A stretch of DNA of 64,000 nucleotides from Gigaspora margarita (lineage: Eukaryota > Glomeromycota > Glomeromycetes > Diversisporales > Gigasporaceae). Positions 48,215-59,730 of the stretch are shown piece after piece. A program made the translations under genes and the position numbers. Under the pieces are notes generated by a model. That model was not told the DNA's origin. It worked only from the letters and a program-made list of their open reading frames with translations, and did no database searches. Within the stretch, counting starts at the first letter, position 1. Each line of letters starts with the position of its first letter. The stretch spans positions 26,846 to 90,845 of the forward strand of contig WTPW01001004.1 of assembly GCA_009809945.1 (NCBI GenBank), in the 5' to 3' direction.

Positions 48215-48560
48215 GGTCGGGCTCAGGCTGGGCTAGATCAGGTTGGGCTGGGCCAGGCCCGAGTCAGGTTGGGCTCAGACCAGATCGGGCTGTTTGTGCC
48301 TCAGGCCAGGCTCGTCTGGGCCAGGCTCGGGCCAAGCATGGGTTGGGCCAGGCTTGGGTTGGGCTGAGCCAAGTACGAGCCTATATTTCAAACCTATGAT
48401 AAATTGGGTTGGGCTTGGGTTGGGCCAAGTTAAGCTTGGGCTAGGTTTGGGCTTAGATTTCAAACCCGTAATGAATTGGGCTAGGCTTGGGCTGGGTTTA
48501 TAATTCTATGGGCTGGGCTTGGGTTTAGATAGACCCAGCCCAACCTGGCCCATTGAAAAC
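48215..48560. repeat. Right gggctgggcc-type subterminal array
   Basis: Many copies of gggctgggcc, ttgggttggg and gccaggctcggg words, plus longer units (aaccyrtgataaattggg twice). Translations in this stretch are low-complexity and not genes. Confidence 0.85.
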
Positions 48561-48572
48561 CTTAGTTCTATC

Positions 48573-51190
48573 CTTTTGTCCTGGTGAGCAGGCATAAGTT
48601 GGGCCTAATTTCTATTTTAAAAAAAGTATAAATAGCTTAAATTTCCTGATTGTCATATATCAATCAGTGTATAATAATATTAATAACCTAATTATTTGTA
48701 ACTTATGATCTCTTACCATGTTAGGGCAGACCAATTTAATTTGGTGGTTTACGTTACTCCTCCTCCCTTTTTTTATCTTCCTTCCTCTTACTTATAGAAA
48801 TCACTTAATAAATTTGACGAAGAGTCTGATTGGACATTTGATCAGACAAACCAATCAAATTCTTTTATTGAATCCATGATAGAGGTATGTACTTAAATGT
48901 TTTTAGCAAAGTTTTATTGAATATATAAAATACACATCTTTCATACCATTTCGGTAACAATGAAAAAGAATTATTATGTTGGAATTATCATGATTTTTAT
49001 TATAGTTTCATAAAAAAATTCTGTTACAAACCTACTCAACATATAATACATTTTAAGGTTGTATTTGCATTGAAACTATCTTGATTCCTATTATGAATTA
49101 TTGTAAAAATTCTCATACGAAGTTTGCTCATATTTAATAATCACAATTTTTGGTTAGGGTTGAATTATTGTCATGGTGTAAACATAATATCCCAAATATT
49201 GGTTTATTTAAATTTTACTGCACCACATTTCATATGACAATTAGTTATGAACTGATTCTGCATATAATTAATTATGTATAATCGATCATGCATGCTCAGG
49301 GCTTAGCTTCAGTAGAATGATTTAGAAAAATTATACAATCTATCATATAATATACCTAATATGATAGCGTCATAGTTAGAGTATCATATGATTTTATCTC
49401 ATAGATTCATAATATTCTATAATATTAGATTAGCGATTCTCATAATATTTGTAGAAAAAATATGTTTGTTACCAGCGGTGACAGTTACCGGAGCATGATC
49501 AACCAATTAGATTGTATAACATTTTAATCAAAACAAAACAAAGCATCAAAACTTACTATTGTTAGGGTCAGGGTTAGAGCTATAGTTAGGGTTTGAGTAA
49601 AGCTTCAAATATAGTAAAATTTTGCTAGAAATTTTTTTTTGCATAAAAAAAAGTAGGTTCATAGACAAAATTTTAAGTTAGAAGTGATTTTTTAAAAAAA
49701 TCAAAGTTTTTGCATTTTTTATGTTATAAATGATCCTTTGATCTAATTGGTTGATCACACTCCAGTGAATGTCACTACCAGTGACAAATAGATTCATCCG
49801 TATTTGTAAAGTATAAAAGGAGGTTGTTTTAGCTCTTCTTCTGAGTAGTAATCTGGGGGATTATCAAAAATTAAATCCAATAAAGCATAATAAATTCAGA
49901 CTACACTTGTACACAATCTATTTTTATACTAAATCAGGTTAAATTACCAAGTCACATCTCTGGTGAGTTGCTGTTTATCATCTTTTGTATTGTAAAATCA
50001 AGGGACATCATTTTCTCCCTATTATATTATGTAGTTTATATTGAAATTCTTATAGTTTCTATCACGAGTTACAGTTACAAACCTTACTATATGTCACATA
50101 ATTTCTGAAGAGCCCTTTCACTTAGTAAAAGAGTTACAAATAAATGACGAGATATATAATGATTTGAAAATAGCAAAAGTAAAATGAAAATATAATTTGA
50201 GTGACTCATGTGATCATGCGATTAATCAGAATTATTACAGGAATCAGAGTATTGGGTGGGGTTAATTAAATTGGGTATAAAGGTATGGTTGCATATAAAG
50301 TAGCCCCTATATAAAGTAGCATCTGATTAAATTAAGCCCCTATCTTCATGCTTGCATTAAGTTAAAATTTTAGTCAGTCGCTACCTTAGATGTACTAATG
50401 TTATCCATAACTTAGGCGAGACCAATTCAATTCAATAGTTTACATTACTCCTTTCTATTAGTAAATATTTTTGAGAACATACATAATCTAGTAATTTTAG
50501 CTGGAGAACTTAATGCCGTGTAGAATTAAGATTAAAAATTGAAAGGTTCTGAAATTTTCCCAAGAGAAATTGAAAAAACATAAAAGATAAGTAAGAGGAG
50601 CCTGATAATTTCTGATTAAAAAAAAATTTTAAAGTTTACTATATATATGTTCCGTTCTCCCTCCTCCCTCTTGTGAGAAAGGAATGTAATATAAACCACT
50701 GAATTAAATTGGTCGTATCTTATATTGTAAAACAAATTCCCAATTAAAGAAAGAGAACTAGACAGTTAGTCTTAAATTGAAACATACATATTGAATAAAA
50801 TTCTTTAAAGTGATGAATCATGAGGGTTACATCAAAATATTGCCTGATTGTAAATTCAAAATCAGCTCAAATAAATTTGAAAATAACTCGAAGTAACCTG
50901 AAAATAAGCATCAAAATTGTATAGCGATAGACATTATTTTAGCAAAGATAATTCATGTAAATTAAAATGGTATGTGAAGTATAGCTTTATTAATTTATAT
51001 TTAATTTAGCAAAGAATTATATGTTATAATTAAAAGCAAATAATAAAAATTAACCAATACATTAATTATTGAAATTAATTGTAATGTTTTTGCACTTTAT
51101 AAATTTTAACTTTTTAGCATCAAGTTAATATTCACTTGCCCATTTTTTGGTAATATAACATTATTATTAGAATAATAAAATTGGATATTT
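48573..51190. other. Intergenic stretch, no clear gene
   Basis: One exon-like piece at about 48800-48885 (KSLNKFDEESDWTFDQ), with an acceptor (atag) before and a donor (gtatgt) after, has no coding partner nearby. The rest is AT-rich with scattered ccaatcaaat and tgatcacat words. Inverted words around 48710-48770 and 50410-50690 may mark old elements. Confidence 0.4.
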
Positions 51191-51208
51191 CAATTAAAAA
51201 TTTATATA

Positions 51209-51826
51209 AAGACCTCGGGTCCGATAGCATAGCGGTTATGCTCCGAGGTTACAAATTGAAAGATTGCCGGTTCAAGTCCTGTGGACGGNGAATGCGAATT
51301 TTAATAANTGGTGTAACAAACTTTGCAGGGCAGAACTTGTTGGTTTGGATCGATGATTTGGGTAACCGAAGTCACGAGACGTAGTGAAGATCATGTCATG
51401 AACTCCTAGCGGCGTTTTCCGACAGACCTTGGCCAGTTGCGGTTAAGTGAATACGGAAAGTCCGGGTTAAAACTGGACAAGAAGACTAAGAAGGACTTAC
51501 GTCCTACCTAGCCAACTCTAGGCCGCGGATAAAGTAGTCCGAGTCGAACATTCTTGAACGAGTTGGGGCCCCACAAATATCTACATATATATGTAGTGAG
51601 TCGGGTAGTAATAGGAGGACCGTGAACCAGAGGGTTTAAATAGGCAACTTCCGTAGTTGGGTTGTAGGTATGGCAGCTAGTGTGGAACCTTTGGGCGGAC
51701 CACTTAAATTAGGCACCAAAAGTGCACGTGTAGCTAGTTGTATCCTCATTCATGTAACAAATATTACATCTTTAATAACTTAATAAAGAATCAAGACAAG
51801 GTCTCGGTTGTAAAACGGAAAAAAAA
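51209..51826 (+). mobile_element. tRNA-headed SINE, copy 2, with 17-bp target duplication
   Basis: The tRNA-like head has an A box (tagcatagcggttatgctcc) and a B box (ggttcaagtcc, 51270-51280). A body of about 540 bp follows, ending in a gtaaaacgg plus A-run tail. aattaaaaatttatata is duplicated exactly at 51192-51208 and 51827-51843, the hallmark of LINE-driven insertion. The body is notably GC-richer than its surroundings. Ns at 51289 and 51307. Confidence 0.9.
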
Positions 51827-51843
51827 AATTAAAAATTTATATA

Positions 51844-52107
51844 TGCTATAAAATAAATAAAGTAATGACCTCAAGAGGATTCTTGATAGATTATCAAAAT
51901 TTTACAAAAAATTGTGTCGATAATGAAAATTTATAATAAAAGTGTTGAGCATATTTATTCATTTTAATATTTATCGAGTTTTGACAAGTTAGCACAAAAA
52001 AAGGTAGTTTAGGGCAAAAAGCATTCTATCTAAATGGTAAACATAATTTTTGCTATTTAAAATTTTTTCTTTTATGTAATAACTACCTTACTTATCTTAG
52101 TAACAAG
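51844..52107. other. Short AT-rich gap
   Basis: Between the SINE target duplication and the next element. No feature seen. Confidence 0.4.
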
Positions 52108-52189
52108 TAGTGATTGGTGTCGTAAATAGGTAATTACTACAATTATATTTACTATATATATTACTACATAGTCTTTTTTAAGCCATAAT

Positions 52190-52440
52190 TGTAATAATTA
52201 CTTACTACATGTAGTAATATGTAGTAATGTAGTTTTACTTACTACGTAGTAACATATAGTAATGTAGTATTACTTACTACATGTAGTAATATGTAGTAAT
52301 GTAGTATTACTTACTACATGTAGTAATATGTAGTAATGTAGTAGTATTACTTACTATACGTAGTAATATGTAGTAATGTAGTATTATTTACTACACATGT
52401 AGTAATGTCATATTACTACATAAAGTAATATATAGTAATA
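52190..52440. repeat. 37-bp tandem array of tactacatgtagtaat units
   Basis: About six copies with a 37-bp period (cttactac at 52273 and 52310 and on). Each unit is partly palindromic (tactacatgtagta). It lies just inside the left end of the 8-bp-TSD element, and a decayed counterpart lies at 56700-56840. Confidence 0.85.
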
Positions 52441-52523
52441 TAATATTTCTTAGCCCCCACTCAAATTTATTTTAAATAATTATTTACAAAACCCATGTTA
52501 GTTCTGCTTTATATGTATAATTA

Positions 52524-52600
52524 TACAGTCACCTCCCAAAACTGGTACACTTGATAGACAAACTTTATATCAGTTTTGAGAAGGTATCAGATTTAAAAAA
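52524..52600. repeat. MITE-like fragment (cagtcacctccc end)
   Basis: TA-cagtcacctcccaaaactg with a loosely inverted cagttttgagaagg about 40 bp on. Resembles one end of the TA-flanked MITEs elsewhere. A second terminus is not evident. Confidence 0.35.
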
Positions 52601-53379
52601 AGAAAAGAATAATTCAAAAAAAGTGGGTTAAAAAGAAAAAGAAAGCCAAATTAAAAAAAATTGCCTTAGAAAAAAAACAAGCAACGATTTTCAATTTGCT
52701 GATTATTGCAGATTATCGATTTTGGCAGAATCAAAAGGTACCATGAATTGAATTCATACTATGACCACTTTGTCAATATGCACCTAATTTTCCTGTACTA
52801 TTTTACTTTTTCTCTGATGAATGCATATGTTTATAAAAGAAAAAAAAACCACAAATACAGCATAATACTGGCCCTTTTTGGATTTTTTATTTCAAGATCT
52901 TAATATTTAAAAAAGCTCAATTCTACAACAATGGCATTTTATATGATGCAGATCTTGTAGTAATAAATACTATATATACAGTACCGGGCAGCAAAAACTA
53001 TCCTTTTTTTTTGGCATTTTTAAAGTCTAATAACTTCACAACTAGTAATTATTTTAAAAATCCCTCTTACAAATTTTTATTTGTAACCTAAACTACAAAT
53101 CTGTAAGACAGATTTTTGATATCTTGCTTTTTAAAGAAGTTATAAGGGTTTAAAGTTCAGCAACTTTAATAGTAAAGCAGAAATTTGGTGCAGTACAACT
53201 GACCAATCAGATTGATGCTAGTCACGTGCTCGTGATTTGATTGGTTAATATTTATTATTAAAAATTACTAAATACAGTATATAATATACATAACTTGAAT
53301 CACGATCACATGATCTGTGCACACAAGAATATCACAATAACGATATCAAATGAAATTGTCTATGAACACGATGTGGGCA

Positions 53380-53595
53380 TCAATTTTACGGGTCATGAGG
53401 GTGGCGCCACTAATGCTCAATAGGCAATAGCACTATAGAAAAATACAATAATAGCAACAATTGCTGCAGGTGAACTACCTGCATAACCTGCAAAATCTGT
53501 GGCTGCTCTGTTCGGTCTCATTTATGAGAGTAAATCAAAACAATATGTGGTTAAATATGAAGACAATTATAAGGATGGTTAGTCCTTGAATTAAA
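53380..53595 (+). pseudogene. Possible coding remnant, unrecognised
   Basis: A frame with three stops reads HEGGATNA, IIATIAAGELPA and SVAALFGLIYESKSKQYVVK. It could be part of an N-terminal region or another gene piece. No family recognised. Confidence 0.25.
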
Positions 53596-53950
53596 AATCA
53601 AGCAAGAAAAATTCAACGTTACGTACATATGTATGTATGTACATAATGTACTGTACATATGTACCTATATGCTATAGTATGCATATGTACATACTAGCAT
53701 TATTTAGTTACCACAATGTTATACAAATATAAAGGCATAAACGCTGCTTAACCCAAAATTAACCATCAATAGAAGTAGATCAGGGAGATTGGTCGCTACA
53801 AAATAAGCAAGCAATTGAACAGTTAGGTTTTTTTCCCACATAATGAAAAACTAAATATAATAATAATTAAGAAAAATCGTGTATTTTCTTGTCATAGACT
53901 TTGGATTATCTGAGCTTGTTTTCTATGAGCCATAATAAAATTGCATAAAA

Positions 53951-56180
53951 GGACCAAAAAAAAAAGTGAATACAGATTATCATAATAATCATTTCACAAT
54001 ACCAAAAAAGACAGGCATTAAAGCACTGCAGAAGAAGAAAGCCCAGATAGCTTGTTCTGCACGACGTGTGTCTTATTCCCTCATTGATCTCACTTCAAGT
54101 AAGGAATACTTTGATTCTAACGATGATTCAGACAAAAGTTCTGATGACAATTTCATGGAACTTGAAGATTCTAATGAGATAATCTGACTCTTTGTGGTTT
54201 TGCCAGAAAAAAAACCTGCCCTGCTATCTATATCAGGAATTCCAAATGCACATGGCAAAGAAGAGATAAGGTGTTTAGAGAAGTGGCAGTCAGAAGTCTA
54301 AAAATCTCTCAGTTTTTTTCCAATAATCAACAACTAGCGGCTGATAATGATGAGAGTTCTAGGGACTTTCAAGACCAGAATGATCAGGTAGAAAGGCTGT
54401 TTAAAGAAACAGAGGTTAGATAGAGAATTAAATAATAATTTATAAACTTAATTGATCGGGTGGTGAAGTGTCGGGTGAAGAATCGGGTGAAGAAATGGAT
54501 GAAAAAAAAAAATTCATAATATGATTAAGTTTGTAACTGAAGTAATGAATAATGAAGTGCTCTCAAGAGCCGAAGAGGCTTGTTATACGACAGTTCTCTA
54601 TTTTCTTTGGTTGCTCTTACAAGGTTAAAAAAACTGGAGGCAGCAAAAATGGTTGCAAACATTGTTAATGGCGGACCATGGCTTGCAAGATCTATCAGAG
54701 TATGGGCAAACATCTGTTTGAAAAAGAATTAATTCAGCTAGATCTCCGCGGAAAGTCCTCTTCAAAAAGCCTACTTCATGAGAGTTGGTTTCTCTTAAAG
54801 TAGCCTCCTATTTATGTTCACAAAAATGTAAAGTTGACCCGATTATGGTCAAAAGTTATTTCGAACAACAAATCCTTCCCCAGTTGAACATCAAATCTGT
54901 GCAACATATTTCAGTCAGAACTGCTTGTCAATGGATGCACAAACTTGCTTTTCATTATCAACATTATCAGAAAGGTGTGTACATTGATGGGCATGAGTGC
55001 CCTGATGTCGTTGAATACCGTAAAATGTTTCTGCAAGAAGTTTCTCAACTAGATTGATTTATGTCCAAGTGGAATAACCCAAACTGCAAGATAAAAACCT
55101 TTCCAGATTTAAATAATGGTAAAAATAAGCTTGTGTGGGTAACACATGATGAAACCACCTTTTATATTTATGATGGGCCGCATTCTGTGTGGGGTCCAGA
55201 AAGAGAGCAACCATTGCACAAGAAAGGATTAGGCTCTGCTGTACATATTAGCGACTTTTAACAGAGACCATAGGCCCACTTAAGAATAACTAGGAAAAGT
55301 CGCGTGTAATGATGATGAGATTATTTTAAATAAAATTGCAATTTTTTTTTTCTTTATGAAAAATTTTTAGGTTTTGGGTGCCAATCGAGATGGTTATTGT
55401 GACTCGATAAAGCTTCTCGAACAAGTTCAATGGGCAAATAGAATTTTTGAGCAAACATATCCAGGGTGTGTAGGCATTTTCACCTTTGACAATGCCACAT
55501 CCTATATAGCTTTTTCTGAAGATGCCCTTGTGGCTTCAAAGATGAATCTTGGTCCAGGTGGTTTGGCCCCAAAAATGTGTGAAACAATATGGAGTGGTAG
55601 CCGTTAGTCAATGATCATTAAGGAGGATCATCTTATTTATGATAAAAAAAAAATATATGCATGAATTTGCATGGGCAGCCTAAAGGAATCCAGTGGGTTC
55701 TTAGTGAAAGAGGGTTGTGGCAGGATGATATGTTGCTTGAGTGTACTTCCTGTAAAAAAAAGAAGCAGATCCAAAGGTTATTGATTGCTGTGCACATCGT
55801 TTAATTGCTAATCAACCCGATTTTCTTGAACAGCGCAGTCAAATTCAACAAGAGATTGAATCTCATGGGCATAAGGTTATATTCTATCTGAAGTTCTATC
55901 CTGAATTCAACTATATTGAAATGTATTGGGCCTAGCCAAGAGGTATACTCGATCTCATTGCAAATATTCACTTCCAAAGACCAGCGAAACAATTGTTCAA
56001 GCCTTCAACTCCATCTTTGTAGAACAAATTCGCTCATATGCCAGGCTGTCATATAGATGGATGGATACTTATCAGCATGGGTTGACAGGAAAAGTAGCCG
56101 AATATGCTATCAAGAAGAATAGAAAGCACAGAACGATTAGTGAAGAAATAATGAATCAGATTAATGAATTTTTAAAATAA
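53951..56180 (+). pseudogene. DDE superfamily transposase, decayed
   Basis: N-terminal basic and acidic segments (KKTGIKALQKKKAQIACSAR, SNDDSDKSSDDNFMELEDSN) are followed by FARKKTCPAIYIRNSK and YLCSQKCKVDPIMVKSYF. The catalytic core follows: VWVTHDETTFYIYDG (first Asp), NRDGYCDSIKLLEQVQWAN, GIFTFDNATSYIAF (second Asp), MNLGPGGLAPKM, CCAHRLIANQPDFLEQRS and FNYIEMYW (Glu), ending RWMDTYQHGLTGKVAEYAI and a stop at 56178. The FDNATS and NYIEMYW motifs resemble DNAPSH and NPIExxW of Tc1/mariner enzymes, agreeing with the TA duplication of the element. Frameshifts and stops (for example after SDF at 55259) inactivate it. Relatives are common in fungal genomes as DDE superfamily endonucleases. Confidence 0.82.
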
Positions 56181-56426
56181 GTGAAAAAATAGATGTTACT
56201 TATCTGTTTCGCTGCCTCCATACTTGATTTATTATTAAAAAATTTATATTGAATATTTTTTAATAAAAGATTTGGCTTATTTACCATCTCAATTTTAATA
56301 ATAAACGTATAGTAAATGCAGGATCTTATTTAACCTTTTAATTTATAATATTCGGAATACAAGCTTTAAAAAAAAAAATTCCCAGGTTTATTTATGGGTA
56401 ATACCTTAAAATGTGTATGTGTAATA

Positions 56427-56494
56427 CAGTGAAATCTCTTTAAGTGCACGCACTTGGGACAGACTTAAACAACGTGTGCTTAGAAGCTTCACTG
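56427..56494. mobile_element. 68-bp TA-flanked micro-MITE
   Basis: cagtgaaatctctttaagtg and the segment cttagaagcttcactg are inverse ends, TA on both sides. It lies between the DDE gene and the right end of its element. Confidence 0.75.
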
Positions 56495-57098
56495 TAGTAA
56501 TGAATGAAATTTTAGATTTAATAATTTAAAAGATTCATTTATTGTTATATAGCGATAGTTAAATACAATATCACAATTATAATTAGCCAATTACAACTCA
56601 TGTTACATACATATATTAACCAATCACAACTTGTGTCATGTACCTCAAATTTGGCGTGCCCTAATAAAAAATGGATAGTTTTTGCTATCTGGTACTGTAG
56701 TAATAAATACTACATATAGTAATATTTACTACTTGTGGTAATAAAAATTATATATAATAATAATTACTACATGTAATAATATTTATTACATGTAGTAAAT
56801 ATTATTACAACTACTACTTTTTGTAGTAAATAATTATTACATTACTATATTCACGATTTGAATTATGACACCAATCACTAGTAACAAGCTTGATTAATCG
56901 ATTAAAAATCTTTTCGTTAATTAAAATTTTATTTCTGACACATTTTTGACATACTTTTAACCCATTAATTGAGATGCTTGATAACACCCTAAATTTGAAC
57001 TAGATTCTCTCAGATTGTTCAATGCATGAGTTGTTTAACTTTAATAAGTTTGGAAGCTTGTTTAAAGCCTGTTTCCTTAAAAATTAAAATTTAAATTA

Positions 57099-57383
57099 CC
57101 ATATATTCCTGAAAATAAGCCACACCCTGATTTTTTTAAAAATTCATTAGCGTTGCTATATATAAAAATCTAAATTTTACTAAGTAAACCTCAAATGTGC
57201 TATTAAGTAAACTTGTTCAGACATCAAAATATATTTACAATATACATTTGGTATTATTTTGACAATTTTTTATTAGTACGTTTTTCAATTTTTCAAAAAA
57301 TTTAACAATTTGAAAATAAGCTACCTCATGTTTTTTTGTGTAATTTTGGTCTTAAAAAGGTAGCTTATATTCGAGAATATACG
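57099..57383. mobile_element. TA-flanked MITE, 285 bp
   Basis: The ends ccatatattcctgaaaataa and the segment ttatattcgagaatatacgg pair imperfectly, TA on both sides. gaaaataagcyac occurs again at 57311. Interior words match the palindromes at 9291 and 31186. Confidence 0.7.
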
Positions 57384-58840
57384 GTAAAATGCCATTACTA
57401 TTTTATTTAAATAATAGTTTAAATATCAAAAGTCTTCTAACAATATTTTACTCTTTAGTATAAAACATGACAAAGAAATAAAAGTTTTTAGATAAAATAT
57501 ATGAAAAGTGTGTAATGTGGATGGCAGGAATAAATCTATTACATTCTGTGTAGTTGGGCATATAAGTGAAATTACAGTGAAAGATAATTCTGTTTATACC
57601 CAACTACCCAAGATATAACTATTACTAATTTCCATGTCCCTGGTTCCAACCTAGCTTTTCGGATGATCATCTGATTCCAACCTGGTACCAATTTCCTAGA
57701 TGCAACTCAAGTGCCTATTTGTATATTAATTTTTTATTTGTAATATGTAAAAATTTACCAAACAAAAAGAATAATTCTTGTAGAACAAATTAAACAACTA
57801 TTCTGAACGATAATTTTTTGCATTGATATTATTTATTTTTGAAAATAAATATTACTACAAAAAATCATTGTCACTGGCAATTACTATAGCATTTAATCCA
57901 AATATATGGGTACACTATGGGTACTAATAAAATGGCCCATTGTATATTCTTGCAACATATTTAAGAATGATGCTTTATTTATTTTGTAACTTGTAATATC
58001 CCATATTTATTTTCATAAGGGGCATTTATAATTTATGTTAAACCAGTATTGTATAGAGATCTTAAAGATAATGCAAAAAATAATACCATATAGCATTAGG
58101 GTATACAATATTAGTCTAATTACAGATATAGTGCAGGTTCTGTAACTGTGGGAGAGACTTTTTAATTACAGTGTCAATTCAGTTTAGGTTACAAACATAA
58201 ACCTAAGTTACAAGTCGTTAATTAGTTTGCAGTTCATACAGCAATGGTACTTTTATTCCTGCCTTACCCTAACACTATCTAACAAATAGTAGATTATTTC
58301 CTTTTCAAGCTTGTATTACCCATGCAAATAAAGTAAAATGAATATATCATTGGTTTAACGTATGCCCAACCAAATTTTTATGCATTATGCAAAGAGAGAA
58401 ATTATGCATTTATAATTATTAACTCTAATTGAAAATGAATTTTATATGTATTTCTGATTTGTGTCAGTATTGACAATAGAATTTAAAACATTGTATTATA
58501 CAAAATAATATCTAGACCAAATTAATAATTACAATCTGATTTATTTTGTCTACTTGTATATAATTTTTTTTTAAAAAAAAGTGAATGTGGCTTAAAATTG
58601 ATATAATAAATATTGTAAATGCAGTTATATTCCATTTTGTCTACTTCACTTATTTATTGAGGATAACGAAATTTAACATTCCAAAAATTTATGTAAATTA
58701 GTTTTATGGAGAGATTATTTATCATTAAGAATATTTATACCAAATGCCAGAAAATTAGAGATCTGTTCTTGTATACAATTTTTTTTGTGCATTGCTTGGG
58801 AAATTATGATTCATAAAATTTCAGTAGTACTTTTACTTAT
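57384..58840. other. Intergenic stretch, no clear gene
   Basis: AT-rich; no open frame, splice-linked coding or strong repeat noticed. Confidence 0.45.
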
Positions 58841-58844
58841 AATT

Positions 58845-59500
58845 AGTGCTCCGAATGGGTCAGTTCAGGTCAGGTTATAGGAGGACTAGAAAAACTCTAA
58901 AATAGGTCCCTGCTACTACTATATTCGAATACTATTAGAAATATAGAAAATGTGACTGACTTACATAAATTCGAATTATTATAAAGTCTTGTGAGGTCCT
59001 TAACTTTATATAATTCGCAGAAAAATATTACTGCCCAGATTAGATTTGCATATATAGAATATAAAAAATATCATTGCTATTAGTTAATTCGATCTGTCAT
59101 AAAATAAGTACAGATCCAAAATATTCTGGTTAGAAAATCAATGAATGTAAAATACGAGCAAGCTCGGAAAAATAATTGAAGTAAAGCTCTGAAAAATTCT
59201 GGATCTATATCAAGGTGTTCGACCAAAATGATTTGCTTTATTATTAAATTTTTAAGGTGCTCACAAAACTGATTCACTTAATTATAAAAAAAGCCTGATT
59301 TGCAAAACTTACTAAATAAATTTTTTGGGGTGGGGACCTATTATAGAGTTTTACCGGTTCTGTTATAGGCAACCCGAATCTGAACTAAAATTTTAGATCA
59401 GGTCAGGTTGAAAACTTTCAGGTTAGTACTTTAACCTGACCCAACTCTGACCTGACCCGATCTGACTCAATCCTGACCAGATTTTTAAGGCCAATATGCT
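58845..59500. repeat. Remnant element with aggtcaggt-type words and inner inverted repeat
   Basis: gggtcagttcaggtcaggtt near 58858 and many cctgacc words at 59425-59480 are inverted relative to each other, like hAT subterminal repeats. Inside, aaaaactctaaaataggtcc (58888) pairs with ggacctattatagagtttt (59334-59352), bounding a smaller insertion of about 465 bp. No target duplication confirmed. Confidence 0.55.
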
Positions 59501-59524
59501 AAAGTTTTTTTAAAAAAATAAAAT

Positions 59525-59730
59525 TTTGGCCTTAGATAAGAATAAAAAAAATTGCATGACCTTGGATGTGAACATAAAAAAAAAATTGTGTGATTTTAGA
59601 TGTAAATAAAAAAAAAATTGCATGACCTTAGATGTTAATATAAAAAAAAAAAATTGCGTGACCTAAATTCCTAGATGTGAATAAAAAAATAAAAAAGTTG
59701 CGTAATCTTAGATGTGAAAAAAAAATTATT
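59525..59730. repeat. Tandem repeat, about 35 bp, six degenerate units
   Basis: Units of the form ccttagatgtgaataaa, an A-run and ttgcatga. Confidence 0.8.

Larger units (their letters stand above)
34360..48564 (+). mobile_element. 14.2-kb hAT element with 8-bp TSD, hosting nested elements
   Basis: The ends tagggtttgcaatgggccag and ctggcccattgaaaacctta are imperfect inverse copies (one mismatch inside the first ten bases each way), and gttctatc is duplicated exactly at 34352-34359 and 48565-48572. Both ends carry gggctgggcc-type subterminal arrays. A BED-finger exon (35132-35520) and the catalytic and dimerisation parts of a hAT transposase (43540-47462) lie inside in the same orientation. 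They are separated by a Plavaka element of about 8 kb. An inverted-repeat insertion, a micro-MITE and a kinase fragment add further length. Without the insertions the element would be about 5 kb, normal for hAT. Confidence 0.85.
52979..56697 (+). mobile_element. 3.7-kb TA-flanked transposon with DDE transposase
   Basis: The left end cagtaccgggcagcaaaaac pairs with the right end gtttttgctatctggtactg, with TA on both sides, as in the IS630-Tc1-mariner group. The decayed transposase (about 53951-56180) lies inside in plus orientation. The first 900 bp is non-coding or remnant, with a gtacatatgta-rich stretch at 53615-53700. It is nested in 52108-56880. Confidence 0.82.
52108..56880. mobile_element. 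hAT-type element with 8-bp TSD hosting a DDE transposon
   Basis: The ends tagtgattggtgtcgtaa and the segment ending gacaccaatcacta are inverse copies. gtaacaag is duplicated exactly at 52100-52107 and 56881-56888. Both flanks inside the ends are arrays of agtaat/attact words. About 3.7 kb of its length is the TA-flanked element 52979-56697, so the original unit was about 1 kb and non-autonomous. Confidence 0.88.

Noticed and set aside
48243-48503. Glycine/tryptophan-rich protein
   Set aside because: A translation of the gggctgggcc terminal array; low complexity in every frame.
52190-52440. CRISPR-like array
   Set aside because: Repeats are contiguous with no unique spacers, the genome is eukaryotic, and there are no cas genes.
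55801-55992. Minus-strand frame opposite the DDE transposase
   Set aside because: Shadow of the plus-strand catalytic region, which has the recognisable motifs.
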